The notes: generated from the sequence alone by a model not told the origin. 64,000 nucleotides of DNA from Nematostella vectensis (GCF_932526225.1 NC_064045.1:8496138-8560137); one strand, 5' to 3'. Positions 1 to 14,500 are shown, counted from the stretch's first letter. Program-made: numbers and translations.

Positions 1-125
1 CATATACGCCAGCACCAGGGAGTCACGTATTAGTCTTTGTCACGTATTATTCTTTGACAGTTTTCGTAACGTAACATGATAAATATTATGATCAGGGTTA
101 TCATGATACTACTTTGTGTTCCCAG

Positions 126-2484
126 GTGCCTCTGCGCTTGTGTTTACCAGGATCTTGCGTCCATGTGTACCGGAAATAAACAGTACTCGAGCCTCGTTTC
201 AGCGCATGAATGCCCTGAGTCACGTGATGCTTGTAGGAGGAGCTTTCATTTCTATTATGGGATGGTGAGTGGTGATATGCAGGTAATGAAAAATTTATAT
301 ATTTTTCTACTTTGATTCATTTCCATAAGATGTCAGTCTTAGTGACATTATAAACTGCAAAAGGCAGAACAATAAACCTTACTTAACTATGCTCTTTGTG
401 TATGTGCTGAACTGTATGCCAAATGAGTGTTTTAGAGCTAATAAAATTAAACACGAATGCTGACATAGTCAAATGTGCATTATCTAATCTGTCTTTGCCG
501 AACAAAAAAAATTGGTAGTGCATGCTGGCATGAACAAATGTCTTTGTAAATACTAGAAATTTGATTGGCTAATACACAAACTTGTAGAATAAGTTGTGTG
601 CAAAACGAAAATGTTGCGTAACGTTTTTAAAGATTTTAGTTTTAGGGTAAATCATTATGAATAATACAGCTTTTCAGATGAAGTTTATGTCAGGAACCTT
701 GCAAACAAAGTGAAGTCAAAAGCTATGTCCAGCCATTCTGCCCGATGCTTAGTCTAGTGTGGCATGTAGAAGGCCAATCACGCCGCCATTTTATGCTCCC
801 TTACAATACCGAGGAGTGACTAAAAAAAATCCATATCCATCGGCTAATTCAAGCAAGTTACTGAAAGAATTTCAACCAAATATCATTAACAAAGTATCAG
901 ACATACCAGTTTTTGGTGTATAGACTTCAATCTTCAATATAGTTATTTTGAAGTTATCTTTTCTTTCTGTAAACAGTGTTTTGAAATACCGCATCACCGC
1001 ATTATTTTTGCTCTTTTACCGCCAATATCGTACAAAAAAGGGCCAATACCGTAATACCGCAAACCCCAACGTCCCCCCTCAATATAAGGAGTTGTTGATT
1101 GACATTCTTCAAATAAGTAAATAACTTGGAATTATTTTTTTTCTCTCTCTCTTGTCCTGTTGCGATTGTAACCATGTCCAAGTCTGTAGCCTTCTTGTCT
1201 CTTTCTCAGGTACGCAGTCAATGTCGCCTCAACAATAATACAAACCGGATCAAGCCTCGCTTCCATATCTGTCGTCAACACTCACCTGTCCTCCTCCACC
1301 TCGCTTCTATGTTGGCTGGTTGTGAGCACGCTTGAGTCACGTGGCCTTCTCTATAGTGACGTCATTGCTGGTTTGATAGCTGGTGTCATAGGTAAGAATT
1401 CACCATCAGCCAATGAGAGAGAGCAAAAGAAAACAAAAAAAGTTGATGCCATTTCCGATGTTTCTATCGAAAATAAACTCAGAAAAAATGTCTCGTTGAT
1501 TTGTCAGTGCTTCAGCTGAATTATTTACTCTTATTTAATTGTATTAACAATTATCACTCCTATGTTATATCAGTTATACATACGACTTCTAGAAGACGCC
1601 AAAAGCTTTCACTGACCTACATTATTGCAGGCTCAAGTGCCGCGGCAGCTTCCATGCAAGTGTGGGCGTCACTGTTGTCAGGATTACTGGCAGGCGTGAC
1701 GTCATCTCTAGCCCTGTGCTGCGCGCGCAGATGGGGTCCTTATTGGACTAATGGAAGTCCAGTTGACTTCATTTATATAAATGGTGTCCCAGGGCTCTTT
1801 GCAGCATTATCAGGTGCCCATAATGATATAGAAAACTTTAACATCCTAATTTTCTGTATTCTTACCTCTTCTAAGCGACCACGTCCACCATTTTAATGAC
1901 CAAGTCTAGCCTTGGCTGTATTTAGCAGTCAGAAAATTCGTCTATTGGATCGAAGCACAGAGGGTGTATATAAGGGCGGATATACGTTGTTTATACAAAA
2001 CTACCCAGGGACGAAAGAACAAATCAAAATACGTGACTTAGAGCCCTTGAAATAAGAAAAAAAAAAACGGTCGGAATGAGTAAGTAATTATAGGTCATAC
2101 TCTGTGTTAAGGTTTATTTATCTATCACTTATTTCTTTTATCATTTCTTTTGAAGCGTTTGCTTAATTATGTTTCTTTTATAATCAAGCAACCTTTGGCA
2201 GAATAGAATTAATTTGCGCATGGACATAACTGCAACGGAGACCCGGAAGAGACCAAAACCCCCAAGCAACATTCACCCCCCAAAATGAATTTTATAAGTA
2301 ACCACTTCCCCCCAGACAACCCTCATTGCTTGAACTTGCTTCATTTAAAATACTGACCTTTAACAGGGAAGTGTAAGGGGATGGAATGGCAACTGTATAA
2401 ATTAAACGATTTCACACATACCATGTTCATTTCGCTTCGTTAATTTAAGTTTTCGAAATTGATTTCGACCTTTATGCATTGCTC

Positions 2485-2516
<32 letters not shown>

Positions 2517-5500
2517 GTAGGTAGGTAGGTAGGTAGGTAGGTAGGTAGGTAGGTAGGTAGGTAGGTAGGTAGGTAGGTAGGTAGGTAGGTAGGTAGGTAG
2601 GTAGGTAGGTAGGTAGGTAGGTAGGTAGGTAGGTAGGTAGGTAGGTAGGTAGGTAGGTAGGTAGGTAGGTAGGTAGGTAGGTAGGTAGGTAGGTAGGTAG
2701 GTAGGTAGGTAGGTAGGTAGGTAGGTAGGTAGGTAGGTAGGTAGGTAGGTAGGTAGGTAGGTAGGTAGGTAGGTAGGTAGGTAGGTAGGTAGGTAGGTAG
2801 GTAGGTAGGTAGGTAGGTAGGTAGGTAGGTAGGTAGGTAGGTAGGTAGGTAGGTAGGTAGGTAGGTAGGTAGGTAGGTAGGTAGGTAGGTAGGTAGGTAG
2901 GTAGGTAGGTAGGTAGGTAGGTAGGTAGGTAGGTAGGTAGGTAGGTAGGTAGGTAGGTAGGTAGGTAGGTAGGTAGGTAGGTAGGTAGGTAGGTAGGTAG
3001 GTAGGTAGGTAGGTAGGTAGGTAGGTAGGTAGGTAGGTAGGTAGGTAGGTAGGTAGGTAGGTAGGTAGGTAGGTAGGTAGGTAGGTAGGTAGGTAGGTAG
3101 GTAGGTAGGTAGGTAGGTAGGTAGGTAGGTAGGTAGGTAGGTAGGTAGGTAGGTAGGTAGGTAGGTAGGTAGGTAGGTAGGTAGGTAGGTAGGTAGGTAG
3201 GTAGGTAGGTAGGTAGGTAGGTAGGTAGGTAGGTAGGTAGGTAGGTAGGTAGGTAGGTAGGTAGGTAGGTAGGTAGGTAGGTAGGTAGGTAGGTAGGTAG
3301 GTAGGTAGGTAGGTAGGTAGGTAGGTAGGTAGGTAGGTAGGTAGGTAGGTAGGTAGGTAGGTAGGTAGGTAGGTAGGTAGGTAGGTAGGTAGGTAGGTAG
3401 GTAGGTAGGTAGGTAGGTAGGTAGGTAGGTAGGTAGGTAGGTAGGTAGGTAGGTAGGTAGGTAGGTAGGTAGGTAGGTAGGTAGGTAGGTAGGTAGGTAG
3501 GTAGGTAGGTAGGTAGGTAGGTAGGTAGGTAGGTAGGTAGGTAGGTAGGTAGGTAGGTAGGTAGGTAGGTAGGTAGGTAGGTAGGTAGGTAGGTAGGTAG
3601 GTAGGTAGGTAGGTAGGTAGGTAGGTAGGTAGGTAGGTAGGTAGGTAGGTAGGTAGGTAGGTAGGTAGGTAGGTAGGTAGGTAGGTAGGTAGGTAGGTAG
3701 GTAGGTAGGTAGGTAGGTAGGTAGGTAGGTAGGTAGGTAGGTAGGTAGGTAGGTAGGTAGGTAGGTAGGTAGGTAGGTAGGTAGGTAGGTAGGTAGGTAG
3801 GTAGGTAGGTAGGTAGGTAGGTAGGTAGGTAGGTAGGTAGGTAGGTAGGTAGGTAGGTAGGTAGGTAGGTAGGTAGGTAGGTAGGTAGGTAGGTAGGTAG
3901 GTAGGTAGGTAGGTAGGTAGGTAGGTAGGTAGGTAGGTAGGTAGGTAGGTAGGTAGGTAGGTAGGTAGGTAGGTAGGTAGGTAGGTAGGTAGGTAGGTAG
4001 GTAGGTAGGTAGGTAGGTAGGTAGGTAGGTAGGTAGGTAGGTAGGTAGGTAGGTAGGTAGGTAGGTAGGTAGGTAGGTAGGTAGGTAGGTAGGTAGGTAG
4101 GTAGGTAGGTAGGTAGGTAGGTAGGTAGGTAGGTAGGTAGGTAGGTAGGTAGGTAGGTAGGTAGGTAGGTAGGTAGGTAGGTAGGTAGGTAGGTAGGTAG
4201 GTAGGTAGGTAGGTAGGTAGGTAGGTAGGTAGGTAGGTAGGTAGGTAGGTAGGTAGGTAGGTAGGTAGGTAGGTAGGTAGGTAGGTAGGTAGGTAGGTAG
4301 GTAGGTAGGTAGGTAGGTAGGTAGGTAGGTAGGTAGGTAGGTAGGTAGGTAGGTAGGTAGGTAGGTAGGTAGGTAGGTAGGTAGGTAGGTAGGTAGGTAG
4401 GTAGGTAGGTAGGTAGGTAGGTAGGTAGGTAGGTAGGTAGGTAGGTAGGTAGGTAGGTAGGTAGGTAGGTAGGTAGGTAGGTAGGTAGGTAGGTAGGTAG
4501 GTAGGTAGGTAGGTAGGTAGGTAGGTAGGTAGGTAGGTAGGTAGGTAGGTAGGTAGGTAGGTAGGTAGGTAGGTAGGTAGGTAGGTAGGTAGGTAGGTAG
4601 GTAGGTAGGTAGGTAGGTAGGTAGGTAGGTAGGTAGGTAGGTAGGTAGGTAGGTAGGTAGGTAGGTAGGTAGGTAGGTAGGTAGGTAGGTAGGTAGGTAG
4701 GTAGGTAGGTAGGTAGGTAGGTAGGTAGGTAGGTAGGTAGGTAGGTAGGTAGGTAGGTAGGTAGGTAGGTAGGTAGGTAGGTAGGTAGGTAGGTAGGTAG
4801 GTAGGTAGGTAGGTAGGTAGGTAGGTAGGTAGGTAGGTAGGTAGGTAGGTAGGTAGGTAGGTAGGTAGGTAGGTAGGTAGGTAGGTAGGTAGGTAGGTAG
4901 GTAGGTAGGTAGGTAGGTAGGTAGGTAGGTAGGTAGGTAGGTAGGTAGGTAGGTAGGTAGGTAGGTAGGTAGGTAGGTAGGTAGGTAGGTAGGTAGGTAG
5001 GTAGGTAGGTAGGTAGGTAGGTAGGTAGGTAGGTAGGTAGGTAGGTAGGTAGGTAGGTAGGTAGGTAGGTAGGTAGGTAGGTAGGTAGGTAGGTAGGTAG
5101 GTAGGTAGGTAGGTAGGTAGGTAGGTAGGTAGGTAGGTAGGTAGGTAGGTAGGTAGGTAGGTAGGTAGGTAGGTAGGTAGGTAGGTAGGTAGGTAGGTAG
5201 GTAGGTAGGTAGGTAGGTAGGTAGGTAGGTAGGTAGGTAGGTAGGTAGGTAGGTAGGTAGGTAGGTAGGTAGGTAGGTAGGTAGGTAGGTAGGTAGGTAG
5301 GTAGGTAGGTAGGTAGGTAGGTAGGTAGGTAGGTAGGTAGGTAGGTAGGTAGGTAGGTAGGTAGGTAGGTAGGTAGGTAGGTAGGTAGGTAGGTAGGTAG
5401 GTAGGTAGGTAGGTAGGTAGGTAGGTAGGTAGGTAGGTAGGTAGGTAGGTAGGTAGGTAGGTAGGTAGGTAGGTAGGTAGGTAGGTAGGTAGGTAGGTAG

Positions 5501-8500
5501 GTAGGTAGGTAGGTAGGTAGGTAGGTAGGTAGGTAGGTAGGTAGGTAGGTAGGTAGGTAGGTAGGTAGGTAGGTAGGTAGGTAGGTAGGTAGGTAGGTAG
5601 GTAGGTAGGTAGGTAGGTAGGTAGGTAGGTAGGTAGGTAGGTAGGTAGGTAGGTAGGTAGGTAGGTAGGTAGGTAGGTAGGTAGGTAGGTAGGTAGGTAG
5701 GTAGGTAGGTAGGTAGGTAGGTAGGTAGGTAGGTAGGTAGGTAGGTAGGTAGGTAGGTAGGTAGGTAGGTAGGTAGGTAGGTAGGTAGGTAGGTAGGTAG
5801 GTAGGTAGGTAGGTAGGTAGGTAGGTAGGTAGGTAGGTAGGTAGGTAGGTAGGTAGGTAGGTAGGTAGGTAGGTAGGTAGGTAGGTAGGTAGGTAGGTAG
5901 GTAGGTAGGTAGGTAGGTAGGTAGGTAGGTAGGTAGGTAGGTAGGTAGGTAGGTAGGTAGGTAGGTAGGTAGGTAGGTAGGTAGGTAGGTAGGTAGGTAG
6001 GTAGGTAGGTAGGTAGGTAGGTAGGTAGGTAGGTAGGTAGGTAGGTAGGTAGGTAGGTAGGTAGGTAGGTAGGTAGGTAGGTAGGTAGGTAGGTAGGTAG
6101 GTAGGTAGGTAGGTAGGTAGGTAGGTAGGTAGGTAGGTAGGTAGGTAGGTAGGTAGGTAGGTAGGTAGGTAGGTAGGTAGGTAGGTAGGTAGGTAGGTAG
6201 GTAGGTAGGTAGGTAGGTAGGTAGGTAGGTAGGTAGGTAGGTAGGTAGGTAGGTAGGTAGGTAGGTAGGTAGGTAGGTAGGTAGGTAGGTAGGTAGGTAG
6301 GTAGGTAGGTAGGTAGGTAGGTAGGTAGGTAGGTAGGTAGGTAGGTAGGTAGGTAGGTAGGTAGGTAGGTAGGTAGGTAGGTAGGTAGGTAGGTAGGTAG
6401 GTAGGTAGGTAGGTAGGTAGGTAGGTAGGTAGGTAGGTAGGTAGGTAGGTAGGTAGGTAGGTAGGTAGGTAGGTAGGTAGGTAGGTAGGTAGGTAGGTAG
6501 GTAGGTAGGTAGGTAGGTAGGTAGGTAGGTAGGTAGGTAGGTAGGTAGGTAGGTAGGTAGGTAGGTAGGTAGGTAGGTAGGTAGGTAGGTAGGTAGGGGT
6601 TTTATTCAATTGCCATGGCAGTATTACAGACTGAAGGCAAAGGGCCAGCACATATAGCGTTATAATATTACAGAAATCGATAAGTAACAGTCACCAAAGC
6701 GTTTAGTTACAGAAATATGTTTGCTCGTTGAATATGATATTTTACACACGACTAACAAAATAGGTCGATGGCAATCTTCAACATCTGAAAATCGGGGCTT
6801 GCTAGAGATAGTGTTCACGGCAAAATGTGTACCGATGCTTGTAGTGAAAGGCGCGAAACAAACATTTCAAACTGCTGTAGCCAATCAGAGTGCACCATTC
6901 GCCTTTGATATATTCAGTTGCGATTCCATCTCCTTACACTCCGCTGCCTCTAACAAGGACTGGAGGAACAAATTTGTTAGGCTAAGTTCTAAACAACGAA
7001 ATACCTTTAACTTTCCGTGAAATGCGCAAGATTACGCAACGAAGCTTGACCATGTTTTAGAAGTAAACACGGATAGCGCGTCGAAAGCAAGATGCATTTC
7101 AGCAAGGGTATTTCTTTCGTTGTTTAGAATTTAGACTGACAAACTCTGTTCTCCAGTCCTTGCTCTCAAAAATGTAGAAAACGGAGCGCCCCTCACTCGT
7201 TTCTCTATGCTTAGCGGGGTTACTCGTTGACCCATCTCTAGATGCTCGCGGGCTCAGTGGCGCGTTCTACGCAGGGGGTCGGCAGCTCGGCGTTCAGCTC
7301 TTGGGCGTCGTCGTCACTATCGCGTGGTCCGCGGTGTGGACCTATCTTCTGTCTTGGTTTATTCATATTTCGGTAAGTCACCACTCGTAGTTTCGCATGA
7401 TTGGGATATTAGTATTCGACCTGTTTTTAATGTCGTTACTATGGTTACTACTAGGTCGGGTTCAATCTGAGCTTTTCCTTGAGCTCTGGCGTCACAAAGA
7501 AGGCACACTCTCCCTCGTATAAGCTCCCGGATCACGTGGTCACACGAGAGAAGCTGTTCGTGGCGGCAAGTGAGGGCGACCTTAAGGAGCTTGAGAACAT
7601 GGCTGCTAAACAGGTCGTCAACTTTGGAACACAAGACTTCGACAAGCGAACCGCCCTGTAAGCGACGCTTAGAATATATGATCGCGGCATGTAGAATACA
7701 AGATCACGACATGCATAACACATGGTCACAGCACCAAGAACACATGATTACAAACGACACTCAGAACACATGATCACGACACTCAGAACACATGATCACG
7801 ACATTCAGAACACATGATCACGACACTCAGAACACACGATCACGACACTTAAAACACATGATCACGACACTTAGAACACATGATCACGACTCTCAGAACA
7901 CATGATCACGGCATGCACCAAGAATACATCATCACGGCACTCAGAACACATGATCACGACACTCAGAACAAATGATCACGACACTCAAAACACATATGAT
8001 CACGACACTCACAACACATTATCACGACACTCAGAACACCTGACTACAACACTCAAAACATGATCACGACACTCAGAACACATGATCACTACACTCAGAG
8101 CACATGATCACGACACTCAGAGCACATGATCACAACACTCAGAACACATGATCACGACACTCAGAGCACATGATCACGACACTCAGAACACATGATCACC
8201 ACTCTGAACACATGACGACAACACTCAAAACACATAATCACGACACTCAGCACACATGGTCACGACACTCAGAGCACATGATCACAACACCAAGAATACA
8301 TGATCACAACACCAAGAATACATGATCACGACACTCAAAACATATGATCACGACACTCAGAACCCAAGAATATCGACATTCACAACACATAATCACAACA
8401 CTCAGAACACATGACCACAACACTCAAAACACATATGATCACGACACTCAGAACACATGATCACGACACTCAGAGCACATGATCACAACACCAAGAATAC

Positions 8501-11500
8501 ATGATCACGACACTCAGAACACATGATAGCACACTCAGAACACATGATCACGACACTCAGAACACATGATCACGGCACCCAGAACACATGATCACGAGAC
8601 TCAGAACACATGATCGCGACACTCAGAACACATGATCGCGACACAGAACACATGATCAGGGCACCCAGAACACATGATCACAACACCAAGAATACATGAT
8701 CACGACACTCACAACACATGATCACGAAACTAAGAACACTTGGTCACCGCACCAATACATGATCACGACACTCAAAACACATGAAGCACACTCAAAACAC
8801 ATTCGCAACATGATGAACACATGATCGCAACATTATGAACGCATGATCGCGACATCCAGAACACATAACACGGCAAGCAAAGCACCTTTTAACTTCAGTA
8901 CAAGAAAACCACAGTACAGAGAACTCATGCACGTTTACAACAAATCAAATAACATCACAAAGAGAATGATAGTCGCATCACGAGTAATACTGGATCGCGT
9001 CACGAGCAAATACAGGACATACACGTCAGAAAGAACACATGATTGTAACACGTGACAATATATTATCTGTTTTGTGTTTGCTGAAACAAGCTATCATTTA
9101 CAGACTCTTAGCATCATCACACGGACATGTGCAGTGTGTCAAGTTTTTGCTGCGTCAACCTGGAGTAGATATACACTCAAGAGATAGATGGAGGGCTACC
9201 CCTCTTACAGGTAATAACACACCTAGATCAGGGGGGTATACACCCAAGAGATAGATGGAGAGCCACCCCCCCCCCCCCTCACAGGTAATAACACACCTAC
9301 ATCAGGGGGGTATACACTCAAGAGATAGATGGAGAGCCACCCCTCTCACAGGTAATAACACAACTACATCAGGGGGGTATACACTCAAGATATAGATGGA
9401 GAGCCACCCCTCTCACAGGTAATAACACACCTACATCAGGGGGGTATACACTCAAAAGATAGATGGAGAGCCACCCCCCTCACAGGTAATAACACACCTA
9501 CATCATGGGATATACACCCAAGAGATAGATGGAGAACTACCCCTCTTACAGGTAATAACACACCTAGATCAGGGGGTATACACTCAAGAGATAGATGGAG
9601 AGCTACCCCCCCTCTCACAGGTAATAATACACCTACATCAGGGGGGTATACACCCAAGAGATAGATGGAGAGCTACCCCCCTCTCACAGGTAATAACACA
9701 CCTACATCAGGGGGTATACACCCAAGAGATAGATGGAGAGCTACCCCTCTTACAGGTAATAACACACCTACATCAGGGGGTATACACTCAAGAGATAGAT
9801 GGAGAGCTACCCCCCCTCTCACAGGTAATAACACACCTAGATCAGGGGGTATACACCCAAGAGATAGATGGAGAGCTACCCCTCTTACAGGTAATAACAC
9901 AACTACATCAGGGGGGTATACACCCAAGAGATAGATGGAGAGCCACTCCCCTCTTACAGGTAATAACACAACTACATCAGGGGGGTATACACCCAAGAGA
10001 TAGATGGAGAGCTACCCCTCTTACAGGTAATAACACAACTACATCAGGGGGGTATACACCCAAGAGATAGATGGAGAGCCACTCCCCTCTTACAGGTAAT
10101 AACACAACTACATCAGGGGGGTATACACCCAAGAGATAGATGGAGAGCCACCCCCCCTCTCACAGGTAATAACACACCTACATCAGGGGGGTATACACTC
10201 AAGAGGTAGATGGAGAGCCACCCCTCTCACAGGTAATAACACACCTACATCAGGGGGGTATACACCCAAGAGATAGATGGAGAGCCACTCCCCTCTTACA
10301 GGTAATAACACACCTACATCAGGGGGTATACACCCAAGAGATAGATGGAGAGCCACCCCCCCCCCTCACAGGTAATAACACACCTACATCAGGGGGTATA
10401 CACCCAAGAGATAGATGGAGGGCCACCCCCCCCCCCCCCCCTCACAGGTAATAACACACCTACATCAGGGGGTATACACCCAAGAGATAGATGGAGAGCC
10501 ACCACCCCCTCTCACAGGTACTAACACACCTAGATCAGGGGGGGTATACACTCAAGAGATAGATGGAGAACTACCCCTCTTACAGGTAATAACACACCTA
10601 GATCAGGGGGGTATACACTCAAAAGATAAATGGAGAGCTACCCCCCCTCTCACAGGTAATAACACACCTACATCAGGGGGTATACACCCAAGAGATAGAT
10701 GGAGAGCTACCCCTCTTACAGGTAATAACACACCTAGATCAGGGGGGTATACACTCAAGAGATAGATGGAGAGCTACCCCCCCTCTCACAGGTAATAACA
10801 CACCTAGATCAGGGGGTATACACTCAAGAGATAGATGGAGAGCCACCCCCCCTCTCACAGGTAATAACACACCTAGATCAGGGGGGTATACACTCAAGAG
10901 ATAGATGGAGAGCTACCCCCTCTCACAGGTAATAACACACCTAGATCAGGGGGTATACACTCAAGAGATAGATGGAGAGCCACCCCCCCTCTCACAGGTA
11001 ATAACACACCTAGATCAGGGGGGGTATACACTCAAGAGATAGATGGAGAGCCACCCCCTCTCACAGGTAATAACACACCTAGATCAGGGGGGTATACACT
11101 CAAGAGATAGATGGAGAGCTACCCCCCCTCTCACAGGTAATAACACACCTACATCAGGGGGTATACACCCAAGAGATAGATGGAGAGCTACCCCTCTTAC
11201 AGGTAATAACACACCTAGATCAGGGGGGTATACACTCAAGAGATAGATGGAGAGCTACCCCCCCTCTCACAGGTAATAACACACCTACATCAGGGGGTAT
11301 ACACCCAAGAGATAGATGGAGAGCTACCCCTCTTACAGGTAATAACACACCTAGATCAGGGGGGTATACACTCAAGAGATAGATGGAGAGCTACCCCCCC
11401 CTCTCACAGGTAATAACACACCTAGATCAGGGGGGGTATACACTCAAAAGATAGATGGAGAGCTACCCCTCTCACAGGTAATAACACACCTAGATCAGGG

Positions 11501-14500
11501 GGGTATACACTCAAGAGATAGATGGAGAGCCACCCCCCCTCTCACAGGTAATAACACACCTAGATCAGGGGGGGTATACACTCAAAAGATAGATAGAGAG
11601 CTACCCCTCTCACAGGTAATAACACAACTACATCAGGGGGGTATACACCCAAGAGATAGATGGAGAGCCACCCCCCCCTCTCACAGGTAATAACACAACT
11701 ACATCAGGGGGGTATACACTCAAGAGATAGATGGAGAGCCACCCCCCCCCTCTCACAGGTAATAACACACCTACATCAGGGGGGTATACACTCAAGAGAT
11801 AGATGGAGAGCCACCCCCCCTCTCACAGGTAATAACACACCTACATCAGGGGGGGTATACACTCAAGAGATAGATGAAGGGCTACCCCCCCCCTCACAGG
11901 TAATAACACACCTACTTAAGGGGTATACACCCAAGAGATAGATGGAGAGCCACTCCCCTCTCACAGGTAATAACACACCTACATCAGGGGGTATACACTC
12001 AAGAGATAGATGGAGGGCTACCCCCCCCCCCCCCCTCACAGGTAATAACACACCTACATCAGGGGGTATACACCCAAGAGATAGATGGAGAGCCACCCCC
12101 CCTCTCACAGGTAATAACACACCTACATCAGGAGGTATACACTCAAGAGATAGATGGAGAGCTACCCCTCTTACAGGTAATAACACACCTAGATCAGGGG
12201 GTATACACCCTTCACTATAAATTATGTATGGCGATAATCCGTATTTCTAAAATCCTTGAATGTTGAATATTTCAGAGGCTATCAAGTATCTTCATGACCG
12301 CGTGGTACAGTGTCTAATTAAGCATGGAGCTAGTTGGTCAGACGACGGAGCCGGCGATATCCTGTGTACAGCAGTAGGTGAGTATGCGCGCACGCGCCTC
12401 GTGTACATGAGCCAGCGATGTCCTATGTTTTCAACAGTAGGTGAGCATGCGCAGATAATCTGTAGGTAACCATAACCACATGAGCCAGCGATATTCTATG
12501 TATCCAGCAACAGGTGAGCATGCGCAGATAGTTGGCGCTATCTTTGGGATATGGTTACAGAGAGTGCCAGCTCATGAGGTCTGACTGAAGTACCAACCTC
12601 TCATCACTTACTCGGTTATGTGTTTTAGCGCGTTGTGACATGGAGGAAGTCTCTCGTCTGATAACACTCGGGATGGACGTGAACGCGACCAATGAGGACG
12701 GAAGCACCGCCCTCCACGTGGCGGCCACGCGAGGCGCGCGAGGAATCGTTCAGTACCTCATAGATCATCGCGCGGATATTAACGCAGTTGACTCGTGGGG
12801 AAACACCCCTCTAAATGTAAGGCCCTTGTTGTTATTGAATATACACGCGACGCGCAGGTTCATAGACGTGGCGTCCACGCGAGGCGCGCGAGGAATCGTG
12901 CGCTACCTCATAGATCATTTCGCGGGTATTAACGCCGTAGACTCTTGGGGAAACACCCCCCTAAACGCAAGGCCCTTGTTTGTTATTATGGGACCTTAAA
13001 CAATGACGGCTAAGACGGCTAGGGCAACCAAATGGACAAAAAATGTTTTTTTACCTGCGTGCGTACAGTTTCAAAAACTCTATTTATAGCCTGCATCCGT
13101 AGTATGGGCTTACTTGTTTTTCTTATTGCAAAAATGAGTAACTTGAATCATCACTCTTTTTTAGTACTCAGACATGCACGAACATCGTGCAGTGAGTCAG
13201 CTCCTGGAGGGCCTGGGCGCTAGGCGCAGTTCCCGCCATTACAGCACGCAGGAGATCTGCGAAGTGTCAAGTGCGGGAAACCTGCAGATGTTACGTCACA
13301 TGGTGCACAACGGCGCATGCGTTAGTTATAGAGACGCAAACAGGAGAACGCCTTTGTAAGTGTTTCCTTTTTCTCTCTTCCCTTCTCTGGCCCTCCCCTG
13401 CTCTTCCTAGGATAACGTCCTTGTAGTAGTGGTTACATCCACTCATTTTCTTTTCCTCCCCTCCCCTCTTGGTAAGTGTTTACCCTCCCCAACCACACGA
13501 CTCCCACTCCCCTTCTCAAGAGAATACCTTTGTGTTAACCTAACCCTCCCTTTGTACTCACCCCTAGAATGTAGAATGTGTCGTACTAAAAACATACCAC
13601 TCATTGGTGGGTGAATAACAATTCTATTTATACAGAGGCTTTTTTTGTTTTTCTTGCAGGCATGTCAGCTCCGCGGAGGGCCACCTCGACATTGTTAAAT
13701 TCCTTTTGCTTCAACCTGGCATCGACGTGAACGCCAGAGACAAGAGCGGCAAGACTCCTCTTCTAGGTAACCAGGCGCGTACCCAGGATTGGCTGACGGA
13801 TTTGAGGATTCCTTAATAAGAAATGACCCGCCAAGGGGGGTGCGCGCGCACCCTGCACACCCCCTATGTACGCGCCTGTTTAGTACTGTGCATCCAATTT
13901 ATTCTCATTGAGGAAACCACAGAATATTTTCAAGAGAAGGGGGGTTAAGATGGCACAACATATTTCTTTCCCATCTCTACTTCATTTGGGATTACATGTC
14001 CCTTCCCTGGCCCCTGTAGACAGCGTGACATATTTCACAACCCTTTCTATCACCCCCTTCCCTCCCGCCCTGAATATGGCGTGACATATTTCACAACCCT
14101 TTCTATCCCCCCCTTCCCTCCCGCCCTGAATATGGCGTGACATATTTCACAACCCTTTCTATCACCCCCTTCCCTCCCGCCCTGAATATGGCGTGACATA
14201 TTTCACAACCCTTTCTATCCCCCCCTTCCCTCCCGCCCTGAATATGGCGTGACATATTTCACAACCCTTTCTATCCCCCCCTTCCCTCCCGCCCTGAATA
14301 TGGCGTGACATATTTCACAACCCTTTCTATCCTCCCCTTCCCTCCCGTCCTGAATATGGCGTGACATATTTCACAACCCTTTCTATCCCCCCCTTCCCTC
14401 CCGCCCTGAATATGGCGTGACATATTTCACAACCCTTTCTATCCCCCCCTTCCCTCCCGCCCTAAATATGGCGTGACATATTTCACAACCCTTTCTATCG

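Larger units (their letters stand above)
126..7372 (+). other. Ammonium-transporter membrane core (C-terminal half), exons 126-264, 1210-1391, 1631-1813, 7215-7372
   Basis: The spliced product aligns by eye with the second half of Amt proteins. It has a hydrophobic segment ending in GGAFISIMGWYAVN (the family's glycine/tryptophan-rich GWFGFN region), then an NTHLSSSTSLLCW stretch like the family's NTTLAAAxGGLxW, a GLIAGVIG segment, a DFIYINGVPGLFAALS stretch matching the conserved DxxGVHGVGG region, and a last helix with GGRQLGVQLLGVVVTIAW, equivalent to the family's GGxxQLGxQLxGVxxxxAW. Phases match at each junction (tg|g, g|gc, g|cg, then phase 0). The His of the second family motif (HGVGG) is replaced by Asn, which is unusual. 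The membrane part ends with a short VGFNLSFS linker in place of the family's GLRVS tail. Confidence 0.8.

Noticed and set aside
2440-6651. 1403-codon minus-strand ORF of YLPT repeats
   Set aside because: It is entirely the (GGTA)n microsatellite; a four-base unit without stops is open in every frame. It has no flanking domain and lies in an intron of a plus-strand gene.
9436-12186. Minus-strand ORFs (LLPVRGVALHLSLECIPPD type) and plus-strand ORFs in the 66-bp array
   Set aside because: They follow the repeat and break with each C- or G-run length change; only the first unit belongs to a recognised exon.
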